Shown here: positions 9,922-18,576 of the stretch, piece after piece
How the letters are laid out: each line of letters opens with the position of its first letter
Position numbering within the stretch: position 1 is the stretch's first letter
Source of the DNA: Caenimonas koreensis DSM 17982
GTDB lineage: Bacteria > Pseudomonadota > Gammaproteobacteria > Burkholderiales > Burkholderiaceae_C
Direction: 5' to 3'
DNA length: 64,000 bases
Assembly (NCBI RefSeq): GCF_009646335.1
Contig: NZ_WJBU01000009.1
Coordinates: 234,048 to 298,047 of the forward strand
Notes under the pieces: model-generated
Seen by the model: the letters and a program-made list of their open reading frames with translations, nothing else
What the model was told of the DNA's origin: nothing
Databases searched by the model: none
Position numbers and translations under genes: made by a program

Positions 9922-11346
9922 TCAGGAAGTGAATTGTCTGATATCCACAAAGTGGCCGTGCACCGCTGCAGCTGCGGCCATCGCGGGGCTCACCAGGTGC
10001 GTGCGCCCACCGGCGCCCTGGCGGCCTTCGAAGTTGCGGTTGCTGGTGGAGGCGCAACGCTCACCGGGCTCGAGCCGGTCGGAGTTCATCGCCAGGCACA
10101 TCGAGCAGCCAGGCTCGCGCCACTCAAAGCCCGCGGCCTTGAAAATTTCATGCAGGCCTTCACGCTCGGCCTGGTCTTTCACCAGGCCCGAGCCGGGCAC
10201 GACCATCGCGAGCTTGATGTTCTTCGCGACTTTCTGGCCGAGCTTTTTCACGACGGCGGCCGCCTCACGCATATCTTCGATCCGGCTGTTGGTGCATGAG
10301 CCGATGAACACCTTGTCAACGTAGATGTCGTTCACCAGCTTGCCCGGGGTCAGGTTCATGTAGGTCAGCGCGCGCTCGATCGCGTCGCGCTTGCCCGGGT
10401 CTTTTTCCTTGTCGGGGTCGGGCACGCGGCCATCGATGCCCACCACCATTTCAGGCGATGTGCCCCATGTGACCTGCGGAACGATCTGCGCTGCGTCGAG
10501 CGTGACGACGGCATCGAACTTTGCATCCGCATCCGACTGCAGCGTCTTCCAGTAAGTAACGGCGTGGTCCCATTCGACGCCCGACGGTGCGAGCGGCCGG
10601 CCCTTCAAATAGTCGATCGTCTTTTCATCAACAGCCACCAGCCCGGCACGTGCGCCAGCCTCGATCGCCATGTTGCACACCGTCATGCGGCCTTCCATCG
10701 ACAGGCTTCGAATGGCCGACCCCGCAAACTCGATCGTGTAGCCCGTGCCGCCGGCCGTGCCGATGCGGCCAATGATCGCCAGCACGATGTCCTTCGCAGT
10801 GGTGCCGGGCACGAGCTTGCCGTCCACCTTCACGAGCATGTTCTTCGCCTTCTTGGCGAGCAGGGTTTGCGTGGCCATCACATGCTCGACTTCACTGGTG
10901 CCGATGCCGTGGGCCAGCGCGCCGAATGCGCCGTGCGTGGAGGTGTGCGAATCGCCGCAGACTACCGTCATGCCCGGCAGCGTGGCGCCCTGCTCGGGGC
11001 CGATCACGTGCACGATGCCTTGCCGCTTCGACAGGAACGGGAAGTAGGCAGCCGAGCCGAACTCGGCGATGTTCTTGTCGAGCGTGGTGATCTGCTCCTT
11101 GCTGATCGGGTCGTCGATGCCGTCGTAGCCGCGCTCCCAGCCGGTGGTGGGTGTGTTGTGGTCGGCTGTTGCCACGATAGAGCTCACGCGCCACACCTTG
11201 CGGCCCGCCACGCGCAGGCCTTCAAAGGCCTGCGGGCTCGTGACCTCATGCACGAGGTGCCTGTCGATGTAGAGGATGGACGTGCCGTCTTCCTCGGTGT
11301 GGACAACGTGTTCGTCCCAGATCTTGTCGTAAAGCGTGCGGCCCAT
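9922..11346 (-). CDS. leuC: 3-isopropylmalate dehydratase large subunit
   Basis: LeuC carries the [4Fe-4S] cluster that isomerises 2- to 3-isopropylmalate. The protein (474 residues from the ATG at 11346, [15 protein letters not shown]) has [17 protein letters not shown] with the first cluster Cys, then [12 protein letters not shown] and [13 protein letters not shown] with the others. A start at 11367 would add MQDWDTF and is less typical. A terminator-like hairpin separates it from gltA, so transcription probably begins in the 117-base gap. Confidence 0.97.
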   Translation of the reverse strand: MGRTLYDKIWDEHVVHTEEDGTSILYIDRHLVHEVTSPQAFEGLRVAGRKVWRVSSIVATADHNTPTTGWERGYDGIDDPISKEQITTLDKNIAEFGSAAYFPFLSKRQGIVHVIGPEQGATLPGMTVVCGDSHTSTHGAFGALAHGIGTSEVEHVMATQTLLAKKAKNMLVKVDGKLVPGTTAKDIVLAIIGRIGTAGGTGYTIEFAGSAIRSLSMEGRMTVCNMAIEAGARAGLVAVDEKTIDYLKGRPLAPSGVEWDHAVTYWKTLQSDADAKFDAVVTLDAAQIVPQVTWGTSPEMVVGIDGRVPDPDKEKDPGKRDAIERALTYMNLTPGKLVNDIYVDKVFIGSCTNSRIEDMREAAAVVKKLGQKVAKNIKLAMVVPGSGLVKDQAEREGLHEIFKAAGFEWREPGCSMCLAMNSDRLEPGERCASTSNRNFEGRQGAGGRTHLVSPAMAAAAAVHGHFVDIRQFTS

Positions 11347-11396
11347 GAAGGTGTCCCAGTCTTGCAAAAAAATTGTTCAGGCTGCGCCGCAAGGAC

Positions 11397-11431
11397 AAAG
11401 CCGGTCATCGCGGATGGCGATGGCCGGCTTT
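11397..11431 (-). terminator. Terminator-like hairpin after gltA
   Basis: A 15-base stem (AAAGCCGGTCATCGC at 11397-11411 against 11417-11431, with one G-T wobble) encloses a 5-base loop 32 bases after the gltA stop. The T-run is short (TTT at the stem end, then GTCC), so it is a weaker intrinsic terminator than the acnB one. Confidence 0.55.
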
Positions 11432-11462
11432 GCCGATGAGCGCGCTGGTGATTCGCCTGGAT

Positions 11463-12773
11463 TCAGCGCTGCGCGAGCGGCGTCACGTCGCGGCGGTTCG
11501 AACCGGTGAACAACTGGCGCGGGCGACCGATCTTGTATTCCGGATCGCCAATCATTTCGTTCAATTGCGCGATCCAGCCCACCGTGCGTGCCAACGCGAA
11601 GATCGCGGTGAACAGCGGCACCGGGATGCCGATGGCGCGCTGCACGATGCCCGAGTAGAAGTCCACGTTCGGGTACAGCTTGCGCGAGACGAAGTATTCG
11701 TCTTCCAGCGCAATCTTTTCCAGGGCCATCGCCAGCTTGAACAGCGGGTCGTTTTCCAGGCCGAGCTCGCCCAGTACTTCCTTGCAGGTTTCCTGCATCA
11801 GCTTGGCACGCGGGTCGTAGTTCTTGTACACGCGGTGGCCGAAGCCCATCAACTTCACGCCGGAATTCTTGTCCTTGACCTGCTTGATGAACTCGCCGAT
11901 TTTCTCGACGCCGCCGGCTTTCTGGATGTCGCCCAGCATGTTCAGCGCAGCTTCATTGGCGCCGCCGTGAGCCGGGCCCCAGAGGCACGCCACGCCCGCA
12001 GCGATGGCGGCAAACGGGTTGGTGCCCGACGAGCCGCACAGACGCACGGTGGAGGTCGAAGCGTTCTGCTCGTGGTCTGCATGCAGGGTGAAGATGCGGT
12101 CCAGTGCGCGCTCGAGCACGGGGTTGACTGCATACGGCTCGCACGGCGTGGCGAACATCATGTGCAGGAAGTTGCCGGCATAAGACAACTCGTTCTTCGG
12201 GTACATGTAAGGCTGGCCCACGGTGTACTTGTAGGCCATGGCGACCAGCGTCGGCATCTTGGCGATCAGGCGGATGGCCGCGATCTCGCGGTGCTGCGGA
12301 TTGTTGATGTCGGTGCTGTCGTGATAGAAGGCCGACAGCGCACCCACCAGGCCCGTCATGATGGCCATCGGATGCGCGTCGCGACGGAAGCCCCGCAGGA
12401 AGAACTGCATCTGCTCGTTGACCATGGTGTGCATGGTCACGGTACGCGTGAAGTTCTTTTTGCCTTCTGCATTCGGCAGCTCGCCGTACAGCAGCAGGTG
12501 GCACGTTTCCATGAAGTCGCATTGCGTCGCGAGCTGCTCGATCGGGTAGCCGCGATACAGCAGCTCGCCCTTGTCGCCATCGATATACGTGATGGCCGAC
12601 TGGCACGCAGCCGTCGAAAGAAAGCCCGGGTCATACGTGAACATGCCCGTTTGCGCGTAGAGCTTGCGGATGTCGATCACGTCCGGGCCGATGTTGCCGT
12701 GATACACGGGCAGCTCAACGCTGGGGGTGCCGTTGCTGAACGACAGGGTGGCTTTGTTGTCGGCGAGTTTCAT
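11463..12773 (-). CDS. gltA: Citrate synthase (type II)
   Basis: It condenses acetyl-CoA and oxaloacetate to citrate, the entry step of the TCA cycle. The 436-residue length and beta-strand-rich N-terminus ([15 protein letters not shown]) are those of the hexameric, NADH-sensitive Gram-negative type. Catalytic histidines lie in [11 protein letters not shown] and [15 protein letters not shown], with [13 protein letters not shown] between them. It is the last gene of sdhCDAB-sdhE-gltA, 15 bases after sdhE, so citrate synthase and succinate dehydrogenase are likely co-expressed. Confidence 0.97.
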   Translation of the reverse strand: MKLADNKATLSFSNGTPSVELPVYHGNIGPDVIDIRKLYAQTGMFTYDPGFLSTAACQSAITYIDGDKGELLYRGYPIEQLATQCDFMETCHLLLYGELPNAEGKKNFTRTVTMHTMVNEQMQFFLRGFRRDAHPMAIMTGLVGALSAFYHDSTDINNPQHREIAAIRLIAKMPTLVAMAYKYTVGQPYMYPKNELSYAGNFLHMMFATPCEPYAVNPVLERALDRIFTLHADHEQNASTSTVRLCGSSGTNPFAAIAAGVACLWGPAHGGANEAALNMLGDIQKAGGVEKIGEFIKQVKDKNSGVKLMGFGHRVYKNYDPRAKLMQETCKEVLGELGLENDPLFKLAMALEKIALEDEYFVSRKLYPNVDFYSGIVQRAIGIPVPLFTAIFALARTVGWIAQLNEMIGDPEYKIGRPRQLFTGSNRRDVTPLAQR

Positions 12774-12788
12774 AAAAAGTTTTTCCAG

Positions 12789-13163
12789 CTAATTTTTCAA
12801 CACGAAACCAGGCGCGCCTTCAGGGCGGAGCATGGCCAGCACTTGTCTCACGTCGCTCGTATTTATTTCGCCTTCAGGCTCCCTGCGGCGAAGCAGCAGG
12901 TCCAGCAGGTCGTTGTCAGCCAAGTCCATCAACACACCAAGCGCCGCCGACTGCCGCACCGTCAGTGCAGCTTCGTGGCGCGCGAAGAACCGCTCGACCA
13001 GAAGATCATTCTCCAGCAAACCGCGGCGGCAGCGCCACTTCAGTTTGGAGAGGGCACGCTCGTCAACAAGCGCATCGTCCGGCCGGCGCTGGGCCGCTCC
13101 CGAGGCGGCCGCGGCCCCCTCGGGGGGCAGCGCAGTACACGAAGTGACAAGCGTGGGGGTCAT
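12789..13163 (-). CDS. sdhE: Succinate dehydrogenase flavinylation factor SdhE, with repeat-derived N-terminus
   Basis: SdhE (DUF339/YgfY) promotes covalent FAD attachment to SdhA. The core from about residue 37 is standard: RALSKLKWRCRRGLLENDL is followed by MDLADNDLLDLLLRR. The only plausible in-frame start is the ATG at 13163, 2 bases past the sdhB stop. This gives 124 residues, compared with about 80-95 usually. The extra N-terminus (MTPTLVTSCTALPPEGAAAA) is encoded by a GC-rich double-hairpin repeat, so an element has inserted at the 5' end and been read through. Whether these residues are tolerated, processed or bypassed by an alternative start cannot be told from the sequence. Confidence 0.88.
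   Translation of the reverse strand: MTPTLVTSCTALPPEGAAAASGAAQRRPDDALVDERALSKLKWRCRRGLLENDLLVERFFARHEAALTVRQSAALGVLMDLADNDLLDLLLRRREPEGEINTSDVRQVLAMLRPEGAPGFVLKN
13080..13163 (-). repeat. Comamonadaceae-type palindromic repeat inside sdhE 5' end
   Basis: Two adjacent GC-rich hairpins (GGCCGC/GCGGCC at 13092-13110 and CCCCC/GGGGG at 13115-13127) are followed by sequence reading, on the minus strand, ACGCTTGTCACTTCG and TACTGCGCTGCCCCCCGAGG. From memory, this matches a dispersed repeat very common in Acidovorax/Variovorax-type genomes. It is the only copy in this window and supplies the first part of sdhE. Confidence 0.65.
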
Positions 13164-13165
13164 GG

Positions 13166-13870
13166 TCAGACTGCTCTGCGAACCATCAATTCCTTGATCT
13201 TGCCAATGGCTGCCGTGGGATTCAGGCCCTTCGGGCACACGTCCACGCAGTTCATGATCGTGTGGCAGCGGAACAGGCGGTACGGGTCTTCAAGGTTGTC
13301 CAGCCGCTCGCTCGTGGCTTCGTCGCGGCTATCGGCAATGAAGCGGTAGGCCTGCAGCAGACCTGCGGGGCCGACGAACTTGTCGGGGTTCCACCAGAAG
13401 CTCGGGCAGCTCGTGGAGCAGCTCGCGCACAGGATGCACTCGTACAGGCCGTTGAGCTCTTCACGCTCGAGCGGGGACTGCAGGCGCTCCTTGTCGGGCG
13501 CGATGTTGTCGTTGATGAGGTAAGGCTTGATCGAGTGGTACTGCTTGAAGAACTGCGTCATGTCCACGATCAGGTCGCGCACCACGGGCAGGCCGGGCAG
13601 CGGCTTGAGCACGATGGTGCCCTTGAGCGTGAGCATGTTCGTCAGGCACGCCAGGCCGTTCTTGCCGTTGATGTTCATCGCGTCCGAGCCGCAGACGCCT
13701 TCGCGGCAGGAGCGGCGGAACGACAGCGTGGGGTCTTGCGCCTTCAGCTTCATCAACGCGTCCAGCAGCATGCGCTCATTGCCTTCGAGTTCGATCTCGA
13801 TGGTCTGCATGTACGGCTTGGCGTCCTTGTCAGGGTCGTACCGGTAGATCTGGAAGGTCCGTTTTTGCAT
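13166..13870 (-). CDS. sdhB: Succinate dehydrogenase iron-sulfur subunit
   Basis: SdhB relays electrons from SdhA flavin to quinone through three Fe-S clusters at the inner membrane. The [2Fe-2S] ligands are in [20 protein letters not shown], and the [4Fe-4S]/[3Fe-4S] ligands are in [13 protein letters not shown] and [11 protein letters not shown]. The 234-residue length is normal. It lies 64 bases after sdhA; this gap contains an inverted repeat (GTACGT/ACGTAC, 13928-13945) straddling the sdhA stop. Confidence 0.97.
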   Translation of the reverse strand: MQKRTFQIYRYDPDKDAKPYMQTIEIELEGNERMLLDALMKLKAQDPTLSFRRSCREGVCGSDAMNINGKNGLACLTNMLTLKGTIVLKPLPGLPVVRDLIVDMTQFFKQYHSIKPYLINDNIAPDKERLQSPLEREELNGLYECILCASCSTSCPSFWWNPDKFVGPAGLLQAYRFIADSRDEATSERLDNLEDPYRLFRCHTIMNCVDVCPKGLNPTAAIGKIKELMVRRAV

Positions 13871-13934
13871 GGCGATGTACTCTTTAATTTAGTCGCATTT
13901 GGCTGGAATCGGCGTGAGTAGGTGGAGGTACGTA

Positions 13935-15743
13935 CTAGAACGTACGCACCTTCGGCGGCACCGAATCAACCGTCAGGGGCGTGAGCTTCACGGGCTTGTA
14001 CGACAGGCGGCTGCCTTCGCTGTACCAGAGCGAATGCTTCATCCAGTTCTTGTCGTCGCGGCCCATGGGCGCGTCGGCGTCTTCCACCGGGCGCTCGTAG
14101 TCGCTCACCATGTGCGCGCCGCGGCATTCCTTGCGCGCTGCTGCAGAAACGATGGTGGCCTGCGCGCATTCGATCAGGTTCTCGACCTCCAGCGCTTCGA
14201 TGCGGGCGGTGTTGAACACCTTCGACTTGTCCTTCAGGCCAAGCGAATCAACACGGGCGCGCAGGTCAGCGATCTTGGTCACGCCCTGGTCCATGCTGGC
14301 CTGCGTGCGGAACACACCGGCATGCAGTTGCATCGACGCGCGGATGTCGTTGGCGACGTCTTGTGCGTACTCGCCGCTGGCGGTGTCTTCCAGGCGGTTC
14401 AGGCGCGTCAGGGTGCGGTCAAGTGCATCCTTGGGCAGCGGCTTGTGGACCTGGTTCTTGTTGTTGAATTCGACGATGTGGTTGCCCGCCGCGCGGCCGA
14501 ACACCAGCAGGTCGAGCAGCGAGTTGGTGCCCAGCCGGTTCGCGCCGTGAACGCTCACGCATGAGCATTCGCCCACTGCATACAGGCCGTTGACCACGGC
14601 GTTGTGCTCGTCGCCCTTTTGCACGACAACCTGGCCGTGGATGTTGGTCGGGATGCCGCCCATCTGGTAGTGAATCGTCGGCACCACCGGGATCGGCTCC
14701 TTGGTGATGTCGACGTTGGCGAAGTTCACGCCAATCTCGTACACCGAGGGCAGGCGCTTGTGGATCGTCTCCGCGCCCAGGTGGTCGAGCTTGAGCAGCA
14801 CGTAATCCTTGTTGGGGCCACAGCCGCGGCCTTCCTTGATTTCCTGGTCCATTGAGCGTGACACGAAGTCGCGCGGCGCCAGGTCTTTCAGCGTGGGCGC
14901 ATAGCGCTCCATGAAGCGTTCGCCATTGCTGTTGAGCAAGATGGCGCCTTCGCCGCGGCAGCCTTCGGTGAGCAGCACGCCCGCGCCGGCCACGCCGGTC
15001 GGGTGGAACTGCCAGAACTCCATGTCTTCGAGCGGAATGCCTGCGCGCGCCGCCATGCCCAGGCCGTCGCCGGTGTTGATGAAGGCATTGGTGGAGGCAG
15101 CGAAGATGCGGCCTGCGCCGCCGGTGGCCAGCAGCGTGGTCTTGGCTTCGAGCACATGCAGCTCGCCGGTTTCCATCTCGAGTGCGGACACGCCGACGAC
15201 ATCACCTTCCGCGTCGCGGATCAGGTCGAGAGCCATCCATTCGACGAAGAAGCTCGTCTTGGCCTTGACGTTCTGCTGGTACAGCGTGTGCAGCATGGCG
15301 TGACCGGTACGGTCAGCCGCCGCGCAGGCGCGTTGCACAGGCTTTTCGCCGTAGTTGGCGGTGTGCCCGCCGAACGGGCGCTGGTAGATGGAGCCGTCGG
15401 CATTGCGGTCGAACGGCATACCCATGTGTTCGAGCTCATACACCACGCGCGGTGCTTCGCGGCACATGTACTCGATGGCGTCCTGGTCGCCGAGCCAGTC
15501 GGAGCCCTTGACGGTGTCGTAGAAGTGGTAGTGCCAGTTGTCTTCGGACATGTTGCCGAGCGAGGCGCCGATGCCGCCTTGCGCAGCTACAGTGTGCGAG
15601 CGTGTCGGGAAGACTTTGGAGAGCACGGCGACGTTGAGGCCGGCGCGCGCCAGCTGCAGCGAGGCACGCATGCCGGAGCCGCCGGCGCCGATGATGACGA
15701 CGTCGAACTTGCGGCGGGAAACGTTGGTGGAGGTGTAGCTCAT
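13935..15743 (-). CDS. sdhA: Succinate dehydrogenase flavoprotein subunit
   Basis: SdhA oxidises succinate to fumarate with covalently bound FAD. The FAD-binding VIIGAGGSGMRASLQLA, the flavin-linking His in RSHTVAAQGGIGASLGN, and the active-site HPTGVAGAGVLLTEGCRGEG are all present. The 602-residue length is slightly above the usual 590. It starts 4 bases downstream of the sdhD stop and is translated with the membrane subunits. Confidence 0.97.
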   Translation of the reverse strand: MSYTSTNVSRRKFDVVIIGAGGSGMRASLQLARAGLNVAVLSKVFPTRSHTVAAQGGIGASLGNMSEDNWHYHFYDTVKGSDWLGDQDAIEYMCREAPRVVYELEHMGMPFDRNADGSIYQRPFGGHTANYGEKPVQRACAAADRTGHAMLHTLYQQNVKAKTSFFVEWMALDLIRDAEGDVVGVSALEMETGELHVLEAKTTLLATGGAGRIFAASTNAFINTGDGLGMAARAGIPLEDMEFWQFHPTGVAGAGVLLTEGCRGEGAILLNSNGERFMERYAPTLKDLAPRDFVSRSMDQEIKEGRGCGPNKDYVLLKLDHLGAETIHKRLPSVYEIGVNFANVDITKEPIPVVPTIHYQMGGIPTNIHGQVVVQKGDEHNAVVNGLYAVGECSCVSVHGANRLGTNSLLDLLVFGRAAGNHIVEFNNKNQVHKPLPKDALDRTLTRLNRLEDTASGEYAQDVANDIRASMQLHAGVFRTQASMDQGVTKIADLRARVDSLGLKDKSKVFNTARIEALEVENLIECAQATIVSAAARKECRGAHMVSDYERPVEDADAPMGRDDKNWMKHSLWYSEGSRLSYKPVKLTPLTVDSVPPKVRTF

Positions 15744-15747
15744 TTTT

Positions 15748-16113
15748 TTAAAGTCTCCAGAGGACCTGGATGGCCCAACCGGCGCAGCTCACGAGCCACA
15801 CGATGACGAAGATCTGGAGGAAAAGCTTGATGGCGACGGGCTTGACGTAGTCCATGAGGACGTCACGCATGCCCACCCAGACGTGCAGCAGCAGCGAAAC
15901 GATGACGGTGAACGTCAGCACTTTCATCCACTGCGCAGCAAAAATGCCTGCCCATTTGTCGTAGCCGATCGGCCCGCGTGTGAGCACCACCTGTGCCAGC
16001 ACGACGAGGGTGAAGATGGCCATCAGCGCGGCCGTCACGCGCTGGCTCAGCCAGTCGCGCAGGCCGTAATGCGCGCCGACGACGACGCGCTTCGATCCGT
16101 AGTTCACGTTCAT
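15748..16113 (-). CDS. sdhD: Succinate dehydrogenase membrane anchor subunit
   Basis: This 121-residue protein has three predicted membrane helices (about 30-50, 60-82, 95-118) and anchors SdhAB while forming the quinone and heme b site with SdhC. The start MNVNYGSKRVVVGAHYGLRD resembles betaproteobacterial SdhD. It lies 19 bases after sdhC and 4 bases before sdhA. Confidence 0.92.
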   Translation of the reverse strand: MNVNYGSKRVVVGAHYGLRDWLSQRVTAALMAIFTLVVLAQVVLTRGPIGYDKWAGIFAAQWMKVLTFTVIVSLLLHVWVGMRDVLMDYVKPVAIKLFLQIFVIVWLVSCAGWAIQVLWRL

Positions 16114-16132
16114 GGGGTAGTTCTCGAAATAC

Positions 16133-16567
16133 TCAGTAAAGGCCGAACAGCTTGGCGCCCAGCACCAGTGTCAGCAGCACGCTGGCCGCCAGCGTGAACG
16201 TCGCCGAAGAGGCGCCGAATTCTTTCGTCACGGCTTTGTGGCTCACGTCCATCCAGAGGTGGCGCAGCCCGGCGATGAAGTGGTGCAGGTAAGCCCAGAT
16301 GATGGCCAGCACCACGAGCTTGACCAGGAACCCGGGCAAGACCCACACGCCGTTGTTGAAGACCGAACGGAATTTTGCGAACGAATATTCCGAGGAAATG
16401 GAAGCGTCGAACATCCAGATGATGAACGGCAGCAGCAGGAACATCAGCACACCGCTGATGCGGTGCAGGATCGAAACCACGCCCGCAACGGGTAACCGGT
16501 AAGTGGGAAGGTCCGAGAGCGCGTTGATATTCCGGAATTCAGGCCGCTTCTTGGCAAGCTCAGTCAT
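16133..16567 (-). CDS. sdhC: Succinate dehydrogenase cytochrome b556 subunit
   Basis: SdhC provides a heme b ligand and quinone site. Three hydrophobic helices (about 35-55, 75-98, 120-142) and the motif SILHRISGVLMF, followed by HHFIAGLRHLWMD with the probable heme His, identify it. I chose the ATG at 16567 (MTELAKKRPEFRN, 144 residues); ATGs at 16573 and 16618 would only add non-conserved residues. The 79-base gap to the upstream GntR gene contains two TTGCAA hexamers 7 bases apart, of unknown meaning. Confidence 0.92.
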   Translation of the reverse strand: MTELAKKRPEFRNINALSDLPTYRLPVAGVVSILHRISGVLMFLLLPFIIWMFDASISSEYSFAKFRSVFNNGVWVLPGFLVKLVVLAIIWAYLHHFIAGLRHLWMDVSHKAVTKEFGASSATFTLAASVLLTLVLGAKLFGLY

Positions 16568-16646
16568 GTGCATCGCTTTCGTTGTCGTTATTTGCAAAAT
16601 TCTATTGCAACGCAGCAAGCTGACGGGAAGCCTTCACCAAAGCCCG

Positions 16647-17429
16647 TCAATTCAACTCGTTGCGATAGTGGTGCGTATCGGTGCGGTAGAAACCGCGCCG
16701 CAATTCCATGGGCACATCGTTATAGGTGTACGCCACGCGTTCTACCGAGAGTAATGGAGTCCCCGGCGCCACGCCGAGCAGCGCAGCAATTGTGCTGTCA
16801 GCCGCCACGGCGCGAATGCGCTCTTCCGCGCGAACCATGCGCACGCCGAACTCGACTTCGAACATGGCATACGTGGGGCCGTGGTAGCCCGCGACCTGGT
16901 CAGCCGTCAGCCCCTTGAAGGCATTGCCGGGCAGCCAGAGGTCTTCAACGATGGTCGGCACTTCGCTGAACGAGAGCACGCGGCGCACCTGCACGACGCT
17001 GTCGGCAGTGCGCAGGGCCAGTGCACGCGCCACCTCGGCAGAGGCGCGCACGCGCTTGCATTCGAGCACCGTGCGCTGCGCCGGGCCTTCGTCGTCGCGG
17101 TCGCCGCTGTCGGGCATCAGCTTGAGGAAGCGGTATTGCACATGCTGCTCGGAGTGCGTGGCCACGAACGTGCCCTTGCCCTGGCGGCGCACGACGAGGT
17201 TGTCGGCAGCGAGTTCGTCGATGGCTTTGCGCACGGTGCCCTGGCTCACGCGGTAGCGCGCAGCGAGGTCCATTTCACTGGGAATGGCCTCACCCGGCTT
17301 CCACTCGCCCGTCTCCAGGCTCTGCAGGATCAGGCTCTTGATCTGCTGGTAGAGCGGGCTGAAAGCGGGCGTGGCCTGCGCTGCATCGGCAACGCTCGCT
17401 TCGGGTGGGGTAGGGGGCATGGTGGCCAT
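16647..17429 (-). CDS. GntR/HutC-family transcriptional regulator next to the TCA genes
   Basis: A 260-residue regulator with an N-terminal winged helix-turn-helix (about 25-95; AIPSEMDLAARYRVSQGTV is the GntR signature) and a C-terminal UTRA ligand domain (about 110-250), which places it in the HutC subfamily. It lies upstream of sdhC on the same strand and divergent from mdh. Its own promoter contains the perfect palindrome TCTTATATAAGA between -35 and -10, suggesting autorepression and control of mdh. I infer a role in setting TCA-cycle gene expression; the ligand cannot be predicted. Confidence 0.9.
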   Translation of the reverse strand: MATMPPTPPEASVADAAQATPAFSPLYQQIKSLILQSLETGEWKPGEAIPSEMDLAARYRVSQGTVRKAIDELAADNLVVRRQGKGTFVATHSEQHVQYRFLKLMPDSGDRDDEGPAQRTVLECKRVRASAEVARALALRTADSVVQVRRVLSFSEVPTIVEDLWLPGNAFKGLTADQVAGYHGPTYAMFEVEFGVRMVRAEERIRAVAADSTIAALLGVAPGTPLLSVERVAYTYNDVPMELRRGFYRTDTHHYRNELN

Positions 17430-17443
17430 CGCAATTGGGTCGA

Positions 17444-17471
17444 ATCATATCTTATATAAGACATAAGACAA
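17444..17471 (-). promoter_or_regulatory. GntR gene promoter with embedded operator
   Basis: On the minus strand, TTGTCT (17471-17466) and TATGAT (17449-17444) are 16 bases apart. The spacer is filled by the palindrome TCTTATATAAGA, which ends directly at the -10. A protein bound there would block RNA polymerase. Confidence 0.55.
17450..17461. promoter_or_regulatory. 12-base palindrome TCTTATATAAGA (candidate GntR operator, copy 1)
   Basis: A perfect palindrome in the GntR/mdh divergent gap, followed by a second half-site (ATAAGAC). With its flanking bases it fits the GT-N(x)-TA-N(x)-AC pattern of HutC-type regulators. The identical 12 bases occur again at 46359-46370. AT-rich palindromes of this size are unlikely to recur by chance in such GC-rich DNA. 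Confidence 0.6.
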
Positions 17472-17472
17472 A

Positions 17473-17502
17473 TTGACGCGCTAGGGTTTTCGCGGGTACA
17501 CT
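17473..17502 (+). promoter_or_regulatory. Promoter for mdh
   Basis: TTGACG (17473-17478) and TACACT (17497-17502) are separated by 18 bases, about 85 bases upstream of the mdh ATG. The candidate GntR operator ends 11 bases upstream of the -35, so one regulator could act on both divergent promoters. Confidence 0.5.
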
Positions 17503-17588
17503 CGCGGGCTCTCCAGCACGGCATTTGCACGAGGCAAAACGCCATAGCGCGAGACCAGATTCCATCCATCGTCATTCGGAGATTTCCC

Positions 17589-18575
17589 ATGAGCAAGAAG
17601 CCCGTCCGCGTAGCCGTTACAGGTGCCGCAGGTCAAATCGGTTACGCCCTCCTGTTTCGCATCGCCTCGGGCGAAATGCTTGGCAAGGACCAGCCGGTCA
17701 TCCTGCAGCTGCTTGAAATCCCCGACGAGAAGGCACAAAAGGCCCTCAAGGGCGTGATGATGGAGCTTGAGGATTGCGCTTTCCCGCTGCTTGCCGGGAT
17801 GGAAGCGCATGCTGACCCGATGACGGCCTTCAAGGACACCGACTACGCACTGCTCGTCGGCGCCCGCCCGCGTGGCCCCGGCATGGAGCGCGCCGACCTG
17901 CTGGCTGCCAACGCGCAGATCTTCACGGCGCAAGGCAAGGCGCTCGACAAGGTCGCCAGCCGCAATGTGAAGGTGCTGGTCGTTGGCAACCCCGCCAACA
18001 CCAACGCGTACATCGCCATGAAGAGCGCCCCCAGCCTGCCGCGCGAGAACTTCACCGCAATGCTGCGCCTCGACCACAACCGCGCCGCCTCGCAAATTGC
18101 AGCCAAGACCGGCGGCAAGGTCGGCGAGATCGAAAAGCTCACCGTGTGGGGCAACCATTCGCCCACGATGTACGCCGACTACCGCTTTGCCACCATCGGC
18201 GGCAAGTCCGTCAAGGACGCGATCAATGACCAGGTCTGGAACGCTGATGTGTTCCTGCCGACCGTTGGCAAGCGCGGCGCTGCCATCATCGAAGCACGCG
18301 GCCTGTCGTCGGCAGCCTCTGCGGCCAATGCGGCCATCGACCACATGCGCGACTGGGCGCTCGGCTCGAACGGCAAGTGGGTCACGATGGGTGTGCCTTC
18401 GAATGGCGACTACGGCATTCCGAAGGATGTGATGTTCGGCTTCCCCGTCATCACCAAAGACGGCAAGTATGAAATCGTCAAGGGCCTGGAGATCGACGCG
18501 TTCAGCCAGGAGCGCATCAACAAGACGTTGAAGGAACTGCAGGACGAACAAGCGGGCGTGGCCCACCTGCTGTGA
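17589..18575 (+). CDS. mdh: Malate dehydrogenase (NAD)
   Basis: It oxidises malate to oxaloacetate in the TCA cycle. The 328-residue length and the N-terminal Rossmann loop [20 protein letters not shown] are those of the cytosolic-type MDH found in Burkholderiales. Catalytic His lies in [15 protein letters not shown]; the substrate arginines are in [15 protein letters not shown] and RLDHNRA. It heads a plus-strand series mdh-CitE-like-secreted protein-acnB, divergent from the GntR-sdh block. Confidence 0.97.
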   Translation: MSKKPVRVAVTGAAGQIGYALLFRIASGEMLGKDQPVILQLLEIPDEKAQKALKGVMMELEDCAFPLLAGMEAHADPMTAFKDTDYALLVGARPRGPGMERADLLAANAQIFTAQGKALDKVASRNVKVLVVGNPANTNAYIAMKSAPSLPRENFTAMLRLDHNRAASQIAAKTGGKVGEIEKLTVWGNHSPTMYADYRFATIGGKSVKDAINDQVWNADVFLPTVGKRGAAIIEARGLSSAASAANAAIDHMRDWALGSNGKWVTMGVPSNGDYGIPKDVMFGFPVITKDGKYEIVKGLEIDAFSQERINKTLKELQDEQAGVAHLL

Positions 18576-18576
18576 T

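Noticed and set aside
11373..13349. 658-codon plus-strand open frame across gltA, sdhE and sdhB
   Set aside because: It is antisense to three clearly recognised genes; the translation is Arg/His/Val-rich without motifs, as expected from third-position GC bias.
16568..16646. Two TTGCAA palindromes upstream of sdhC as operators
   Set aside because: Each is only 6 bases and no regulator can be tied to them; -10/-35 spacing around them is not convincing.
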